This document shows positions 27,544-36,622 of a stretch of DNA of 64,000 bases, piece by piece (the first letter of the stretch is position 1; each line of letters starts with the position of its first letter). The notes below the pieces were generated by a model. The model had not been told where the DNA came from. It saw only the letters and a list, made by a program, of their open reading frames with translations, and made no database searches. The translations under genes were made by a program, and so were the position numbers. Source of the DNA: Sphingopyxis fribergensis. GTDB taxonomy: Bacteria; Pseudomonadota; Alphaproteobacteria; Sphingomonadales; Sphingomonadaceae. The DNA lies in contig NZ_CP009122.1 in the NCBI RefSeq assembly GCF_000803645.1, forward strand, positions 1,712,501 to 1,776,500, given 5' to 3'.

Positions 27544-30500
27544 ATGGTCACGTATATCCGCAGCGATCTTGAGTTCATTCTGGACCAGATCAAGATTGCC
27601 GAAGCCCATGCCGCCGGTCAGCCGCTCTACGGCCCGGGTGGGCTTGTCCCCGCGTATAATCTTTCATTCGGCCTGCGCACCGTCGACGGCAGTTACAACC
27701 ATTTGCTCCCAGGCCAGGAACAATGGGGCGCGGCGAACCAGCCTTTCCCGACGCTGCTCGATCCCGTCTACCGGCCGGCCGATGGCACGCCGTTCGACCC
27801 CGATGGCCCGGGTCCGGCTCCGGCGATGCCGACATCGCCCAACTATAATCCGTCCGATGATCCGAACTCGCTCGTTTTCGACAGCAGCCTGCGGACCATC
27901 TCCAACCTGCTGGTCGATCAGACGCTGGGCAACCCTGCCGCGATTTTGGAAGGCCTTGCCCGCGCGGGCAGCGATGATGCCTTGGCCGATCTTCCGCTCG
28001 TCACGGCAATCTATCAAGCCTTCAAACCCGCTTCGGACGCGGAATATCAGGCGCGCGTCGTGTTGCAGAACGCGCAGACTGCCGCAACCGTAGCCAATGA
28101 CGGATTGCCCGGCGATACGCCGGCCGAGTTGGCCGCGCAGGCCGCGCTGGCTGCCGCGACGGCCGCGCATGATGTTACCGTGGCCGATCTGGAAGCCGCG
28201 CGCGTCGTCCGAGACGCGGCACTCGTGCCCTTTGGCCTCGAGATGGACGGCGACAATGTCCATTTGCCCAATATTTCGCCCGACGGGGGCTTGTCGGCCT
28301 CGTTCAACTCGTGGTTCACCCTGTTCGGTCAGTTCTTCGACCACGGTCTCGATCTCATCAACAAGGGCGGCAGCGGCACGGTCTTCATTCCGCTCCAGCC
28401 CGACGATCCGCTCTATGTCGAGGGAAGTCACACCAACTTCATGGTGCTGACCCGCGCGACGGTTTCGGCCGGCACGGACGGCATCATGGGCACCGCCGAC
28501 GATGTCCGGCCGATCAATACGACGTCTCCCTATGTCGATCAGAATCAGACCTATACGTCGCACGCCTCGCATCAGGTGTTTCTACGTCAATATGCGCTGA
28601 ACGCTGACGGGCACCCGGTTGCTACGGGCAAGCTGATCGAGGGCGCGGGCGGATCGCCCGGCGGCATGGCGACATGGGGCGAGGTCAAGGCGCAGGCGCT
28701 GATGCTGGGCATCCAGCTGACCGATCAGGACGTGGGTAAAGTGCCGTTGCTACGGACCGATGCCTATGGCAATTTCATTCCCAACGCCGCGGGCTATGCA
28801 CAGGTCATCACCGGCGTTGGCCTCGACGGGATTCCCAACACGGCCGACGACGTCGTGATTTCGGGCACGCCGGACGCGCCGGTTGGCCTGGCCACCGCGA
28901 TTCGGACGAACAGCGCGTTCCTGGCCGACATCGCCCACAACGCGGTGCCGAACGGCATCGAGGATGGCGATATTACGATCGGGCTCGACAACCCGGGCAA
29001 CAATCCGCTGGTTTACGACAACGAGCTGCTCGACGCGCATTTCATGGCGGGCGACGGCCGCGTGAACGAGAATATCGGTCTGACCGCGGTTCACCATGTG
29101 TTTCATGCGGAGCATAACCGCCTGGTCGAACATACCAAGGAGGTCGTCCTGGCCTCGGGCGACCTGGCGTTCCTGAACGAATGGCTCGTCGACGACGTCG
29201 CATCGCTCCCGACCCCGGCAGAGGTCGAGGATCTTGTGTGGGACGGCGAGCGCCTGTTCCAGGCTGCCAAATTCGGCACCGAAATGCAGTATCAGCACCT
29301 GGTGTTCGAGGAATTCGCGCGCAAGATCCAGCCGCAGGTCGACATCTTCATCGTGCCCGACGGGTTCGATACGACGATCAATCCGGACATCGTCGCCGAA
29401 TTCGCGCACGTCGTTTATCGCTTCGGCCACTCGATGCTGACCGAAGATATATCGCGGTTCGGGCCGACCTTCACGCCCGACGATATCAGCCTGATCGATG
29501 GCTTCCTGAACCCGACGGCGTTCAACGGGGCTGGCGGTGTGATCGAAGACGGCCTTGCAGCAGGCGACATCGTCCGCGGCATGACGCGTCAGGTCGGCAA
29601 CGAGATCGACGAATTCGTCACCAGCGCGCTGCGCAACAATCTGCTCGGCCTGCCGCTCGATCTGGCGACGATCAACCTCGCCCGCGGCCGCGACACCGGC
29701 GTTCCTTCGCTGAATGCCGCGCGCCGCGAATTCTATGAAGTGACGAACAATGACGCGCGGCTGAAACCCTATGAAAGCTGGGTCGATTTTGCCGGCAACC
29801 TCAAAAACGAGGCGTCGATCATCAATTTCATCGCGGCTTATGGCACGCATGAGCTTATTACGGGCGAAACGACCGTAGAGGGCAAGCGTGCCGCGGCGAT
29901 GGCGATCATCTTCGGCGTCGACCAAAGCATTCTCGACGATCCCAATACGCCTGCGAACGAAGCCCGCACGATTGTCGCGCCGGCGGATGCCACCGCCTTC
30001 CTCAACGGCGAGCTCTTCATTGGCGATCCCGATGATCCGCTGGATAATGTCGACTGGAGCAGCGGTCCGAACGGCGTGACCACGACCGGCCTCGACGATA
30101 TCGACCTTTGGATCGGCGGCCTTGCCGAAAAGATACTGCCCTTCGGCGGCATGCTCGGCTCGACCTTCAACTTTGTCTTCGAAGTGCAGATGGAACAGCT
30201 TCAGAACGCCGATCGCTTCTACTATCTCCAGCGTCTCGACGGCTTGCACCTGTTCAGCGAGATGGAGGGCAATTCGTTCGCCAGCATGATCATGCGGCAT
30301 ACCAACGCGACGCATCTGCCTTCGGACGTCTTCTCGACCCCCGGCCTGCTGCTAGAGGTCGATCGCACTAAGCAGTTCAATGACCTGGATGGCGACGGCG
30401 ACCTTGAGAGCGACGACCCTACGGGCGGCGGCATCCTGACTCCGCTCGTTGTCCGCAATAACCCCGGCACAGTCGGTCCCGACACAAATTATCTCCGCTA

Positions 30501-33327
30501 CACCGGCGGCGATCATGTGGTTCTTGGCGGCACCGACGGCGCCGACATTATCATCGCAAGCGAGGGCGACGACACGATCTTCGGCGATGGCGGCAACGAT
30601 ACGCTCGAAGGCGGCGCCGGCAACGACATCATCAATGCCGGTGCGGGCGACGACGTCGTTCGCGACCTGGGCGGCGACGACAATATCAAGCTCGAAGACG
30701 GGCATGATGTGGTCAATACCGGCCCCGGCCTCGATCTCGTGATGGGCGGCCGCGGCCAGGACTTCATCGTTCTGGGCAATGACGCGGGCACCGAAGTGTT
30801 CGCGGGCGAAGGCAATGACTTCATCCTCGGCAACATCACCGCCGAACGCATCCTCGGCAACGAGGGTGACGACTGGATCGAGCATGGCACGTTCGACGGC
30901 GCCCCCGGCGACAATTTCGACGAAATTTTCGCGCAGGACGGTGTCGTCGGCCATGACGTGTTCTTCGGCCTCGGCGGCTTCGACGAGTTCATCGGCGAAG
31001 GCGGCGACGACATCATGGTCGGCAGCCCCGGTCGCGCCAAAATGGCTGGCATGTCGGGTTGGGACTGGGCGATCTACAAGGATAATAACGCGGCCACCGA
31101 CGCCGACCTAACTCGCGGGATCGTATTCGACGAGAATCCCACGCCTCCGCAAAATGCGACGCTAGACGCGTATGAAAGCATCGAGGGGCTGTCGGGGTCG
31201 CGGTTCAACGATATCCTGTCGGGATCGAATGTCATCGCGGCAGAGCGCGCGCCCTTCGACCAAGGGGGAAGCGAAGGCTATACTGGCAGCAGACTCGACG
31301 CCGCTGGCATCGCCCGCATCGCCGGGCTCCAGGACGTGCTCGGGACAGGCGTTACCTTGTATGACGCCGGCGACATCATTCTTGGCGGCGACGGCAGCGA
31401 CGTGATCCGGGGCAATGCCGGCGACGACATCATCGACGGCGACAAATGGCTGAACGTGCGGATCAGCGTTCGCGAAAACGTCGGTCCCAACGGCGGTACT
31501 GGTGCGGAAATCGCGACCGCCGACAGCATGACGCAATTGGTGACGCAGATGTTCAACCGGACATATAATCCGGGTCAACTTGTGATCGTCCGCGAAATCC
31601 TGACTGACTTGACGGCGGGCGACACGGATATCGCGGTGTTCTCCGACCTTCGGGCCAATTACGATATCACCTATAATGCCAATGGGACGATCAGCGTGGC
31701 GCATGCGCGCGGCACGCAGGTCGACGGCACCGACAATCTGCGCAACATCGAACGCATGCGGTTCTCGGATATCGAGATCGGCGTCAATCAGCCGGTGACG
31801 GGCCAAGCCGTCATCAGCGATCTGACGCCGACCGAAGGCCAGTTGCTGACGGTGAATACCGCGACAATCGCTGACGGAAATGGGCTCGGAACATTCGGCT
31901 ATCAGTGGCAACAGTCGGCCAATGGCGTGGCCTGGGCCAATATTGCCGGCGCGACCAACGCGACCTTCACGCCCAACAATCCAGGCGGCACGACGTTTGG
32001 CGCCCAGGCCGGGCTTCAGTTGCGCGTCGTGGTGAGCTTCACCGATGGCGGCGGTACGGCCGAACAGGTCATATCCGCCGCGACCGGACCGACCGGGGTC
32101 GACTGGGACGGCAATGGCAATAACAACACGCTCGCGGGCACCGCGGGCGACGATATCGGCGACGGTGGCGGCGGCAACGACACGCTGAACGGCAACGACG
32201 GTAACGACCTGCTGAACGGCGAAGGCGGCAATGACACCGTCAACGGCGGTCAGGGCAACGACGTGCTGAACGGCGGCGGCGGTAATGACACCGTCACCGG
32301 CGGTCAGGGTGTCGACACGATGAGTGGCGGGGCTGGCAACGACACGCTGACCGGCGGCGCGGGCAATGACACGATCGACGGTAATGGCGGCGACGACGTC
32401 GCGGTCTTTGCCGGAGCGGTCGGAAACTACAGCATCACGACCAGCGGAACGTCTTTTGTCGTCACCGACAACGTCGGCGCCGAGGGTGTCGATACCGTGA
32501 GCAATGTCGAAACACTCCGGTTCAATGGCGCCAACTATGCGGTTGTCACCGGAGGCGCCGGCAACAACAACAACGTCAACGGCGCTAACGGTGCCGCAGG
32601 TTCGCAGGCGGTGTTCGGCTTTGGCGGCAACGACACGATCAACGGCGGCGCCGGAAACGACATCATCAATGGTGGCGACGGGAACGATACGATAACCCAG
32701 ACCGGATCCACCGGTGGCAGGGATCTGGTCGATGGCGGCGCCGGTAACGACACCTATGTGCTGGTTGGCGTGGGGGGCGCGGAAACCTTTCGCATCTATG
32801 CCCGCGCCGCGGCCGAGGCGGCAGGCATCACTGGTCTCAATGCGACCACCGAGATCGTCATCACCCGCAACGGCACCAACAATGCCGCGATCGTTGCTGA
32901 ACTCGACAACATCGAAGAGATCAATATCAACGCGGTCAACGTGACGTCGCCGGGAGGCGTCCTGCCGGGCGGTACGGGAGGGCTTGGAGGTGGCGATACG
33001 GTCTCCGTGATCGGCGATTTCAATCCGACGAGCCTCAATTTCAATACCATCACCGTCAATGGTGGCCGGGGCGCCGACACCGTCGATATATCCGGACTGA
33101 CCTCCGACCATCGGCTCGTATTCAATACGGGCGGCGGCGCGGATCAGTTTGTCGGTGGCGCCCGGCCCCAGGACGTCATCAATTCCTCCAACGGGAATGG
33201 CAACGGCGGTTCCGCCCATCAGCAGGACAATCCATTCCAGATGATCCGGGCGCTGATCGACGACTGGATGGAAGTGAACGGGCGCCACGTCCGCCACTAT
33301 TTCGACGGGGACTATCCGTTTGCATAA
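27544..33327 (+). CDS. Secreted RTX haem peroxidase (peroxicin-like, animal peroxidase superfamily)
   Basis: This giant 1,927-residue protein would be exported by the adjacent type I system; it has no N-terminal signal peptide. The first about 950 residues form an animal-type haem peroxidase: distal His267 with Asp266 (FGQFFDHGLDLI), catalytic Arg506 and haem-linking Glu509 (GDGRVNENIG), helix AEHNRLVEH, proximal His629 (VYRFGHSML), then NLARGRDTGVPSLNAAR and DIDLWIGGL. RTX nonapeptides (GGxGxDxUx) lie about residues 985-1075, 1277-1302, 1530-1620 and 1689-1722, with an Ig-like segment (about 1415-1515) between. It should oxidise substrates with H2O2 outside the cell, possibly for adhesion or defence. 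The residue after the distal His is Gly, not the Ca-binding Asp of mammalian enzymes. Confidence 0.9.
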   Translation: MVTYIRSDLEFILDQIKIAEAHAAGQPLYGPGGLVPAYNLSFGLRTVDGSYNHLLPGQEQWGAANQPFPTLLDPVYRPADGTPFDPDGPGPAPAMPTSPNYNPSDDPNSLVFDSSLRTISNLLVDQTLGNPAAILEGLARAGSDDALADLPLVTAIYQAFKPASDAEYQARVVLQNAQTAATVANDGLPGDTPAELAAQAALAAATAAHDVTVADLEAARVVRDAALVPFGLEMDGDNVHLPNISPDGGLSASFNSWFTLFGQFFDHGLDLINKGGSGTVFIPLQPDDPLYVEGSHTNFMVLTRATVSAGTDGIMGTADDVRPINTTSPYVDQNQTYTSHASHQVFLRQYALNADGHPVATGKLIEGAGGSPGGMATWGEVKAQALMLGIQLTDQDVGKVPLLRTDAYGNFIPNAAGYAQVITGVGLDGIPNTADDVVISGTPDAPVGLATAIRTNSAFLADIAHNAVPNGIEDGDITIGLDNPGNNPLVYDNELLDAHFMAGDGRVNENIGLTAVHHVFHAEHNRLVEHTKEVVLASGDLAFLNEWLVDDVASLPTPAEVEDLVWDGERLFQAAKFGTEMQYQHLVFEEFARKIQPQVDIFIVPDGFDTTINPDIVAEFAHVVYRFGHSMLTEDISRFGPTFTPDDISLIDGFLNPTAFNGAGGVIEDGLAAGDIVRGMTRQVGNEIDEFVTSALRNNLLGLPLDLATINLARGRDTGVPSLNAARREFYEVTNNDARLKPYESWVDFAGNLKNEASIINFIAAYGTHELITGETTVEGKRAAAMAIIFGVDQSILDDPNTPANEARTIVAPADATAFLNGELFIGDPDDPLDNVDWSSGPNGVTTTGLDDIDLWIGGLAEKILPFGGMLGSTFNFVFEVQMEQLQNADRFYYLQRLDGLHLFSEMEGNSFASMIMRHTNATHLPSDVFSTPGLLLEVDRTKQFNDLDGDGDLESDDPTGGGILTPLVVRNNPGTVGPDTNYLRYTGGDHVVLGGTDGADIIIASEGDDTIFGDGGNDTLEGGAGNDIINAGAGDDVVRDLGGDDNIKLEDGHDVVNTGPGLDLVMGGRGQDFIVLGNDAGTEVFAGEGNDFILGNITAERILGNEGDDWIEHGTFDGAPGDNFDEIFAQDGVVGHDVFFGLGGFDEFIGEGGDDIMVGSPGRAKMAGMSGWDWAIYKDNNAATDADLTRGIVFDENPTPPQNATLDAYESIEGLSGSRFNDILSGSNVIAAERAPFDQGGSEGYTGSRLDAAGIARIAGLQDVLGTGVTLYDAGDIILGGDGSDVIRGNAGDDIIDGDKWLNVRISVRENVGPNGGTGAEIATADSMTQLVTQMFNRTYNPGQLVIVREILTDLTAGDTDIAVFSDLRANYDITYNANGTISVAHARGTQVDGTDNLRNIERMRFSDIEIGVNQPVTGQAVISDLTPTEGQLLTVNTATIADGNGLGTFGYQWQQSANGVAWANIAGATNATFTPNNPGGTTFGAQAGLQLRVVVSFTDGGGTAEQVISAATGPTGVDWDGNGNNNTLAGTAGDDIGDGGGGNDTLNGNDGNDLLNGEGGNDTVNGGQGNDVLNGGGGNDTVTGGQGVDTMSGGAGNDTLTGGAGNDTIDGNGGDDVAVFAGAVGNYSITTSGTSFVVTDNVGAEGVDTVSNVETLRFNGANYAVVTGGAGNNNNVNGANGAAGSQAVFGFGGNDTINGGAGNDIINGGDGNDTITQTGSTGGRDLVDGGAGNDTYVLVGVGGAETFRIYARAAAEAAGITGLNATTEIVITRNGTNNAAIVAELDNIEEININAVNVTSPGGVLPGGTGGLGGGDTVSVIGDFNPTSLNFNTITVNGGRGADTVDISGLTSDHRLVFNTGGGADQFVGGARPQDVINSSNGNGNGGSAHQQDNPFQMIRALIDDWMEVNGRHVRHYFDGDYPFA
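32131..32400 (+). repeat. Main RTX calcium-binding nonapeptide block
   Basis: About ten tandem glycine/aspartate nonapeptides (for example GGNDTLNGNDGNDLLNG) are encoded here within the peroxidase gene, so the DNA is internally repetitive. RTX repeats fold into a parallel beta roll when calcium binds outside the cell, which drives folding after type I secretion. Further blocks lie about 30499-30770, 31369-31450 and 32608-32710. Confidence 0.9.
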
Positions 33328-33333
33328 CGAGCT

Positions 33334-33371
33334 TGGCGCCGGGACCTCCCCCCCGGCCCGGCGCCACTTTT
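33334..33371 (+). terminator. Strong hairpin plus T-tract between RTX gene and export genes
   Basis: A perfect 10-base stem, TGGCGCCGGG (33334-33343) with CCCGGCGCCA (33357-33366), is followed by CTTTTT. It sits seven bases after the peroxidase stop and before the ABC exporter. It should act as an intrinsic terminator or attenuator, reducing the exporter mRNA relative to that of its substrate. Confidence 0.75.
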
Positions 33372-33393
33372 TCGACAATCAGGGAGGATTTGC

Positions 33394-35148
33394 ATGCGCC
33401 TGTTCTGGATGACCGTTCCACCGGCATTGTCAGAAGCCGTCCGCGCCTGTCGGACCCACTTCATCCTCGCAGCAACATTCAGTGCGCTGATCAACATTCT
33501 CTATCTCGCACCAACCATCTACATGATGCAGGTCTACGACCGGGTTGTGCCGACCAATGGCGTACTGACGCTGATCTTCATCACCGTCGTCGTCGGCGTC
33601 GCGATCGCGACGCTGTCGGCGCTCGATGCGATCCGTGTCCGGCTAATGACCCGCGCATCGCTACGCCTCGACCGGTTGCTTTCGGGTGAGATACTGGACC
33701 GGCTGCTTGCTCGATCCCGCGCACGGCCCGGCGACCCTTCGACCCAACAGGCGATGCGGGAATTCGATCTGCTGCGGCAGTCGCTTGCGGGACAGGCGGC
33801 CACGGCCTTGTTCGACGTCCCGTGGACGCCGCTGTATCTTTTGGTGGCCTTCCTCATTCACCCGATTTTGGGATTGCTGGTGCTGGCGGCGGGGAGCGTG
33901 CTGGTCACGCTCGCGATCGCCAATGAAAGGCGCAGCAAGGCCAAGGCCGAGGAGGCGCATCAGGCCAACGCGGCAGCTTATGAATCGCATGAGGCGATGC
34001 TACGCAAGGCAGAGATTGTGCGGGCGCTCGGGATGCGGCGCGCGCTGGTCTCACGCCATATACAGCAGCGTAGCGTCGGACTGAACGCCGTCGCCGATCT
34101 TCAGTTCTCGGGCAGCCGGTATAATGGGCTCGTCAAATTCGTACGAATGTTCATGCAATCCTTCGCGCTGGGCGTCGGTGCCTGGCTCGCCATCAACGGC
34201 CAGATTTCAGTCGGTGCGATCATCGCCGCTTCGGTCTTGCTGAGCCGCGCTCTTCAGCCGATCGAGCAACTCGTCGGTCTCTGGCCCAACATCGTCCAGT
34301 CGCGTCAGGCGCTTCGCACACTCGGTACGTTGTTCGAGCAAGCATCGGGTCCGGTTGTGCGCACGACTTTGCCCGACCCGCAGGGGCAGGTGGACCTCCA
34401 GGGGGTTGTCGTCCGCAATGCCGAAGGCAGCGCGATCCTGCTCAAGAATATATTCTTGAAGCTTGCACCCGGCGAGGTGCTGGGCGTTGTCGGCCCGTCC
34501 GGAGCAGGCAAGACGACGCTCGCGCGCGTCGTCGCGGGCGCGCTGACGCCCGACCTCGGCGAAATCCGGGTCGATGGCGCCAGCATGGCCGATTGGGATC
34601 CCGAAGAGCTTGCGCGGCATATCGGCTATCTCCCTCAGGATTGCGGCCTGCTGCCTGGAACGATCAGCGAAAATGTTTCGCGTTTCGGGGCCGCTCGCGG
34701 CGTTCCGCAGGCGGAGGTTGACGAGCAGGTCGTGATCGCCGCGCGCCTGGCGGGGGTCCATGAACTGATCCTGCATCTGCCCGGCGGATACGACACCTGT
34801 ATCGAAGGCAATGGCCACAAATTGTCGGCAGGGCAGGCACAACGCGTCGCGCTTGCGCGGGCGCTCTATGGCAGCCCGCGCATCCTGGTTCTCGACGAGC
34901 CGAACTCGGCGCTCGACAGCGATGGCGAGGAGGCTTTGTCGAGGGCCATAGGTGCCGCGAAACTGCAAGGCGCGGCGATCATGATCGTCGCGCATCGTGC
35001 GGCGGTGCTGGCGAGCGCCGACAAGCTGGCGATTCTTGCCGACGGCGCGATCGTGGGGGTGGGGCCACGCGACGAAATCCTCCAGGCGCTGCAAAATTCT
35101 GCGGCAAAGAAGAATGTCGTTCCCATCCATGAAGGAGCGCGGCCATGA
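33394..35148 (+). CDS. Type I secretion ABC transporter (PrtD-like), exports the RTX peroxidase
   Basis: This 584-residue inner-membrane ABC exporter has an N-terminal transmembrane domain (FILAATFSALINILYLAPTIY, shortened; MMQVYDRVVPTNG) typical of the PrtD/AprD class and lacks a C39 peptidase domain. The nucleotide-binding domain has Walker A GPSGAGKTT, the Q-loop YLPQDCGLLPG, signature LSAGQAQRVALARAL and Walker B ILVLDEPNSALD. It powers one-step export across both membranes with the HlyD adaptor and a TolC-type channel, which is not encoded nearby. GGGAGG precedes the ATG. Its stop overlaps the adaptor start (ATGA). The RTX peroxidase just upstream is the evident substrate. Confidence 0.92.
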   Translation: MRLFWMTVPPALSEAVRACRTHFILAATFSALINILYLAPTIYMMQVYDRVVPTNGVLTLIFITVVVGVAIATLSALDAIRVRLMTRASLRLDRLLSGEILDRLLARSRARPGDPSTQQAMREFDLLRQSLAGQAATALFDVPWTPLYLLVAFLIHPILGLLVLAAGSVLVTLAIANERRSKAKAEEAHQANAAAYESHEAMLRKAEIVRALGMRRALVSRHIQQRSVGLNAVADLQFSGSRYNGLVKFVRMFMQSFALGVGAWLAINGQISVGAIIAASVLLSRALQPIEQLVGLWPNIVQSRQALRTLGTLFEQASGPVVRTTLPDPQGQVDLQGVVVRNAEGSAILLKNIFLKLAPGEVLGVVGPSGAGKTTLARVVAGALTPDLGEIRVDGASMADWDPEELARHIGYLPQDCGLLPGTISENVSRFGAARGVPQAEVDEQVVIAARLAGVHELILHLPGGYDTCIEGNGHKLSAGQAQRVALARALYGSPRILVLDEPNSALDSDGEEALSRAIGAAKLQGAAIMIVAHRAAVLASADKLAILADGAIVGVGPRDEILQALQNSAAKKNVVPIHEGARP

Positions 35149-36506
35149 CCGATATGACCTGGAAACCGCCGATCGGCGGCGATCGTCCTTCGGGCCACGA
35201 TTCCGTGGACCGTCCGCATCGCGAACTGCGCATTGGGGGGCTCATCGTGGCCTTCTTTTTCGTGGGCATGCTCGGATGGGCGTCACTGACGCCACTTGAT
35301 GCCGGGGCCTATGCGCCGGGGGTGATCGCTGTGTCGGGTAGCCGTCAGGCGGTCCAGCACCGCGAAGGGGGCATCGTTACCGAACTCCATGTTGTCGAAG
35401 GACAAACGGTCAAGAAGGGGGAGCAGCTGCTCACGATCTCGGCATCGGAACTGGTTGCGGCCGAACGCGGACTGACCGGCGAAGTCATTGCTCTGCTGGC
35501 GCAGCGCGCGCGTCTGGTCGCCGAACTTGGCGGCCTGCGAAGCGTCGCCGAGCCGGCGGAATTTACATTGCTGGCGCCCGAAAACCGGGAGTTGGCCGTT
35601 GAAGCCTTGCGCGGCCAGCGCCAGCTGTTCGAAGCGCGGCGTAATTCCGTGCACACGCAGCGCAACGTGTTGCGCCAGCGAATGCGCCAGCATTCCGAAC
35701 AGATCAACGGATACAGCTATCAGATGAATTCCAACAAGGTGCAGCAGCAGTTGATCGGAGACGAGCTGCAGGGACTTCGCACGCTGCTTCCGAAAGGCTT
35801 CGTATCGATCAACCGGGTCCGCAGCATGGAGCGGTCCGCGGCGGAACTCGACGGCTCCTACGGTGCGTATCGCGCCGACATCGCAAGGTCTTCCGAAGCG
35901 ATCGGCGAGGCGCAGATGCAAATGGTCGGCATCGACAAGCAGATGCTCGAGGAGGTGGCGGCGCAGAAGCAGGAGGCGCAAGTTCGTCTCGATGAGCTTC
36001 AGCCCAAGCTGATTGCCGTGCGCGAACAGCTTGCCCGATCGACGGTACGTGCGCCGGCCGAGGGTCGGGTGGTCGGGCTGAAGGTTTTCACGGTCGGCGG
36101 CGTCGTTGCGGCGGGCGACACGCTGATGGAGATCGTTCCGCAAGACCGTGCCCTGGTCATCGATGGCAAGGCCTCGCCAACCGACGCAGACGATCTGGCG
36201 CCGGGGATGAAGACCCAGATTCGCTTTACCGCGTTGCAGGAACGCAACCTGCCGATCCTCGTCGGTCAAATTTCCAAGATTTCGGCAGATAGTTTCGAGG
36301 ACGAGCGTTCGGGGATACGCTATTTCAAGATCGAGTTGGTCGTGCCGCCCAGCGAACTCGCAAAGCTCAAGCAGGTTCGTCAGGACGGCGGGCTTCGCGC
36401 TGGTCTGCCCGTCGATATCATGATCCCGCTGCGAAAGCGGACGGCGCTTTCATATCTTATCGAACCCCTCACTCAAACGTTGTGGATGGCGGGGCGCGAA
36501 AACTGA
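35145..36506 (+). CDS. Type I secretion membrane fusion protein (HlyD/PrtE family)
   Basis: This 453-residue periplasmic adaptor has a short cytoplasmic N-terminus and one transmembrane segment (GLIVAFFFVGMLGWASL). The barrel/lipoyl half-motif is GVIAVSGSRQAVQHREGGIV. A long alpha-helical coiled-coil hairpin covers about residues 100-290, and the second lipoyl half plus beta-barrel includes VRAPAEGRVVGLKVFTVGG and the family end motif (GMKTQIRF ... GLPVDIMIPLRKRT). It links the ABC exporter to an outer-membrane TolC channel. It starts inside the ABC stop codon (ATGA), so the two are translationally coupled. No outer-membrane partner gene adjoins; a distant TolC is presumed. Confidence 0.92.
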   Translation: MTDMTWKPPIGGDRPSGHDSVDRPHRELRIGGLIVAFFFVGMLGWASLTPLDAGAYAPGVIAVSGSRQAVQHREGGIVTELHVVEGQTVKKGEQLLTISASELVAAERGLTGEVIALLAQRARLVAELGGLRSVAEPAEFTLLAPENRELAVEALRGQRQLFEARRNSVHTQRNVLRQRMRQHSEQINGYSYQMNSNKVQQQLIGDELQGLRTLLPKGFVSINRVRSMERSAAELDGSYGAYRADIARSSEAIGEAQMQMVGIDKQMLEEVAAQKQEAQVRLDELQPKLIAVREQLARSTVRAPAEGRVVGLKVFTVGGVVAAGDTLMEIVPQDRALVIDGKASPTDADDLAPGMKTQIRFTALQERNLPILVGQISKISADSFEDERSGIRYFKIELVVPPSELAKLKQVRQDGGLRAGLPVDIMIPLRKRTALSYLIEPLTQTLWMAGREN

Positions 36507-36572
36507 GGGTTCGTCCGGCCGGGGGCAGGGGCTCCACCGCTTCACCGGCCAGAAGTCGAATCATATTGTAAT

Positions 36573-36592
36573 TGCGAATCACTCTCGATAAT
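36573..36592. promoter_or_regulatory. Fur-like box upstream of the PepSY-ApbE operon
   Basis: TGCGAATCACTCTCGATAAT matches the pattern I expect for alphaproteobacterial Fur boxes (TGC....ATTCTCAAT-like) and closely resembles the two boxes before the siderophore receptor at 42845-42893. It lies about 30 bases before the first gene of the operon. This suggests induction by iron limitation. Confidence 0.5.
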
Positions 36593-36622
36593 GGCCGTGC
36601 ATCCTTTAGGTAGAATTCCCGG

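Noticed and set aside
32131..32400. Tandem repeats that might look like a CRISPR array
   Set aside because: The repeats are in frame, 27 bases long, and encode RTX nonapeptides; there are no unique spacers of constant length and no cas genes.
31162..33378. 738-residue minus-strand frame opposite the RTX region
   Set aside because: It mirrors the repetitive glycine/aspartate codons of the RTX gene (Val/Ala-rich repeats) and has no start signal or known domain.
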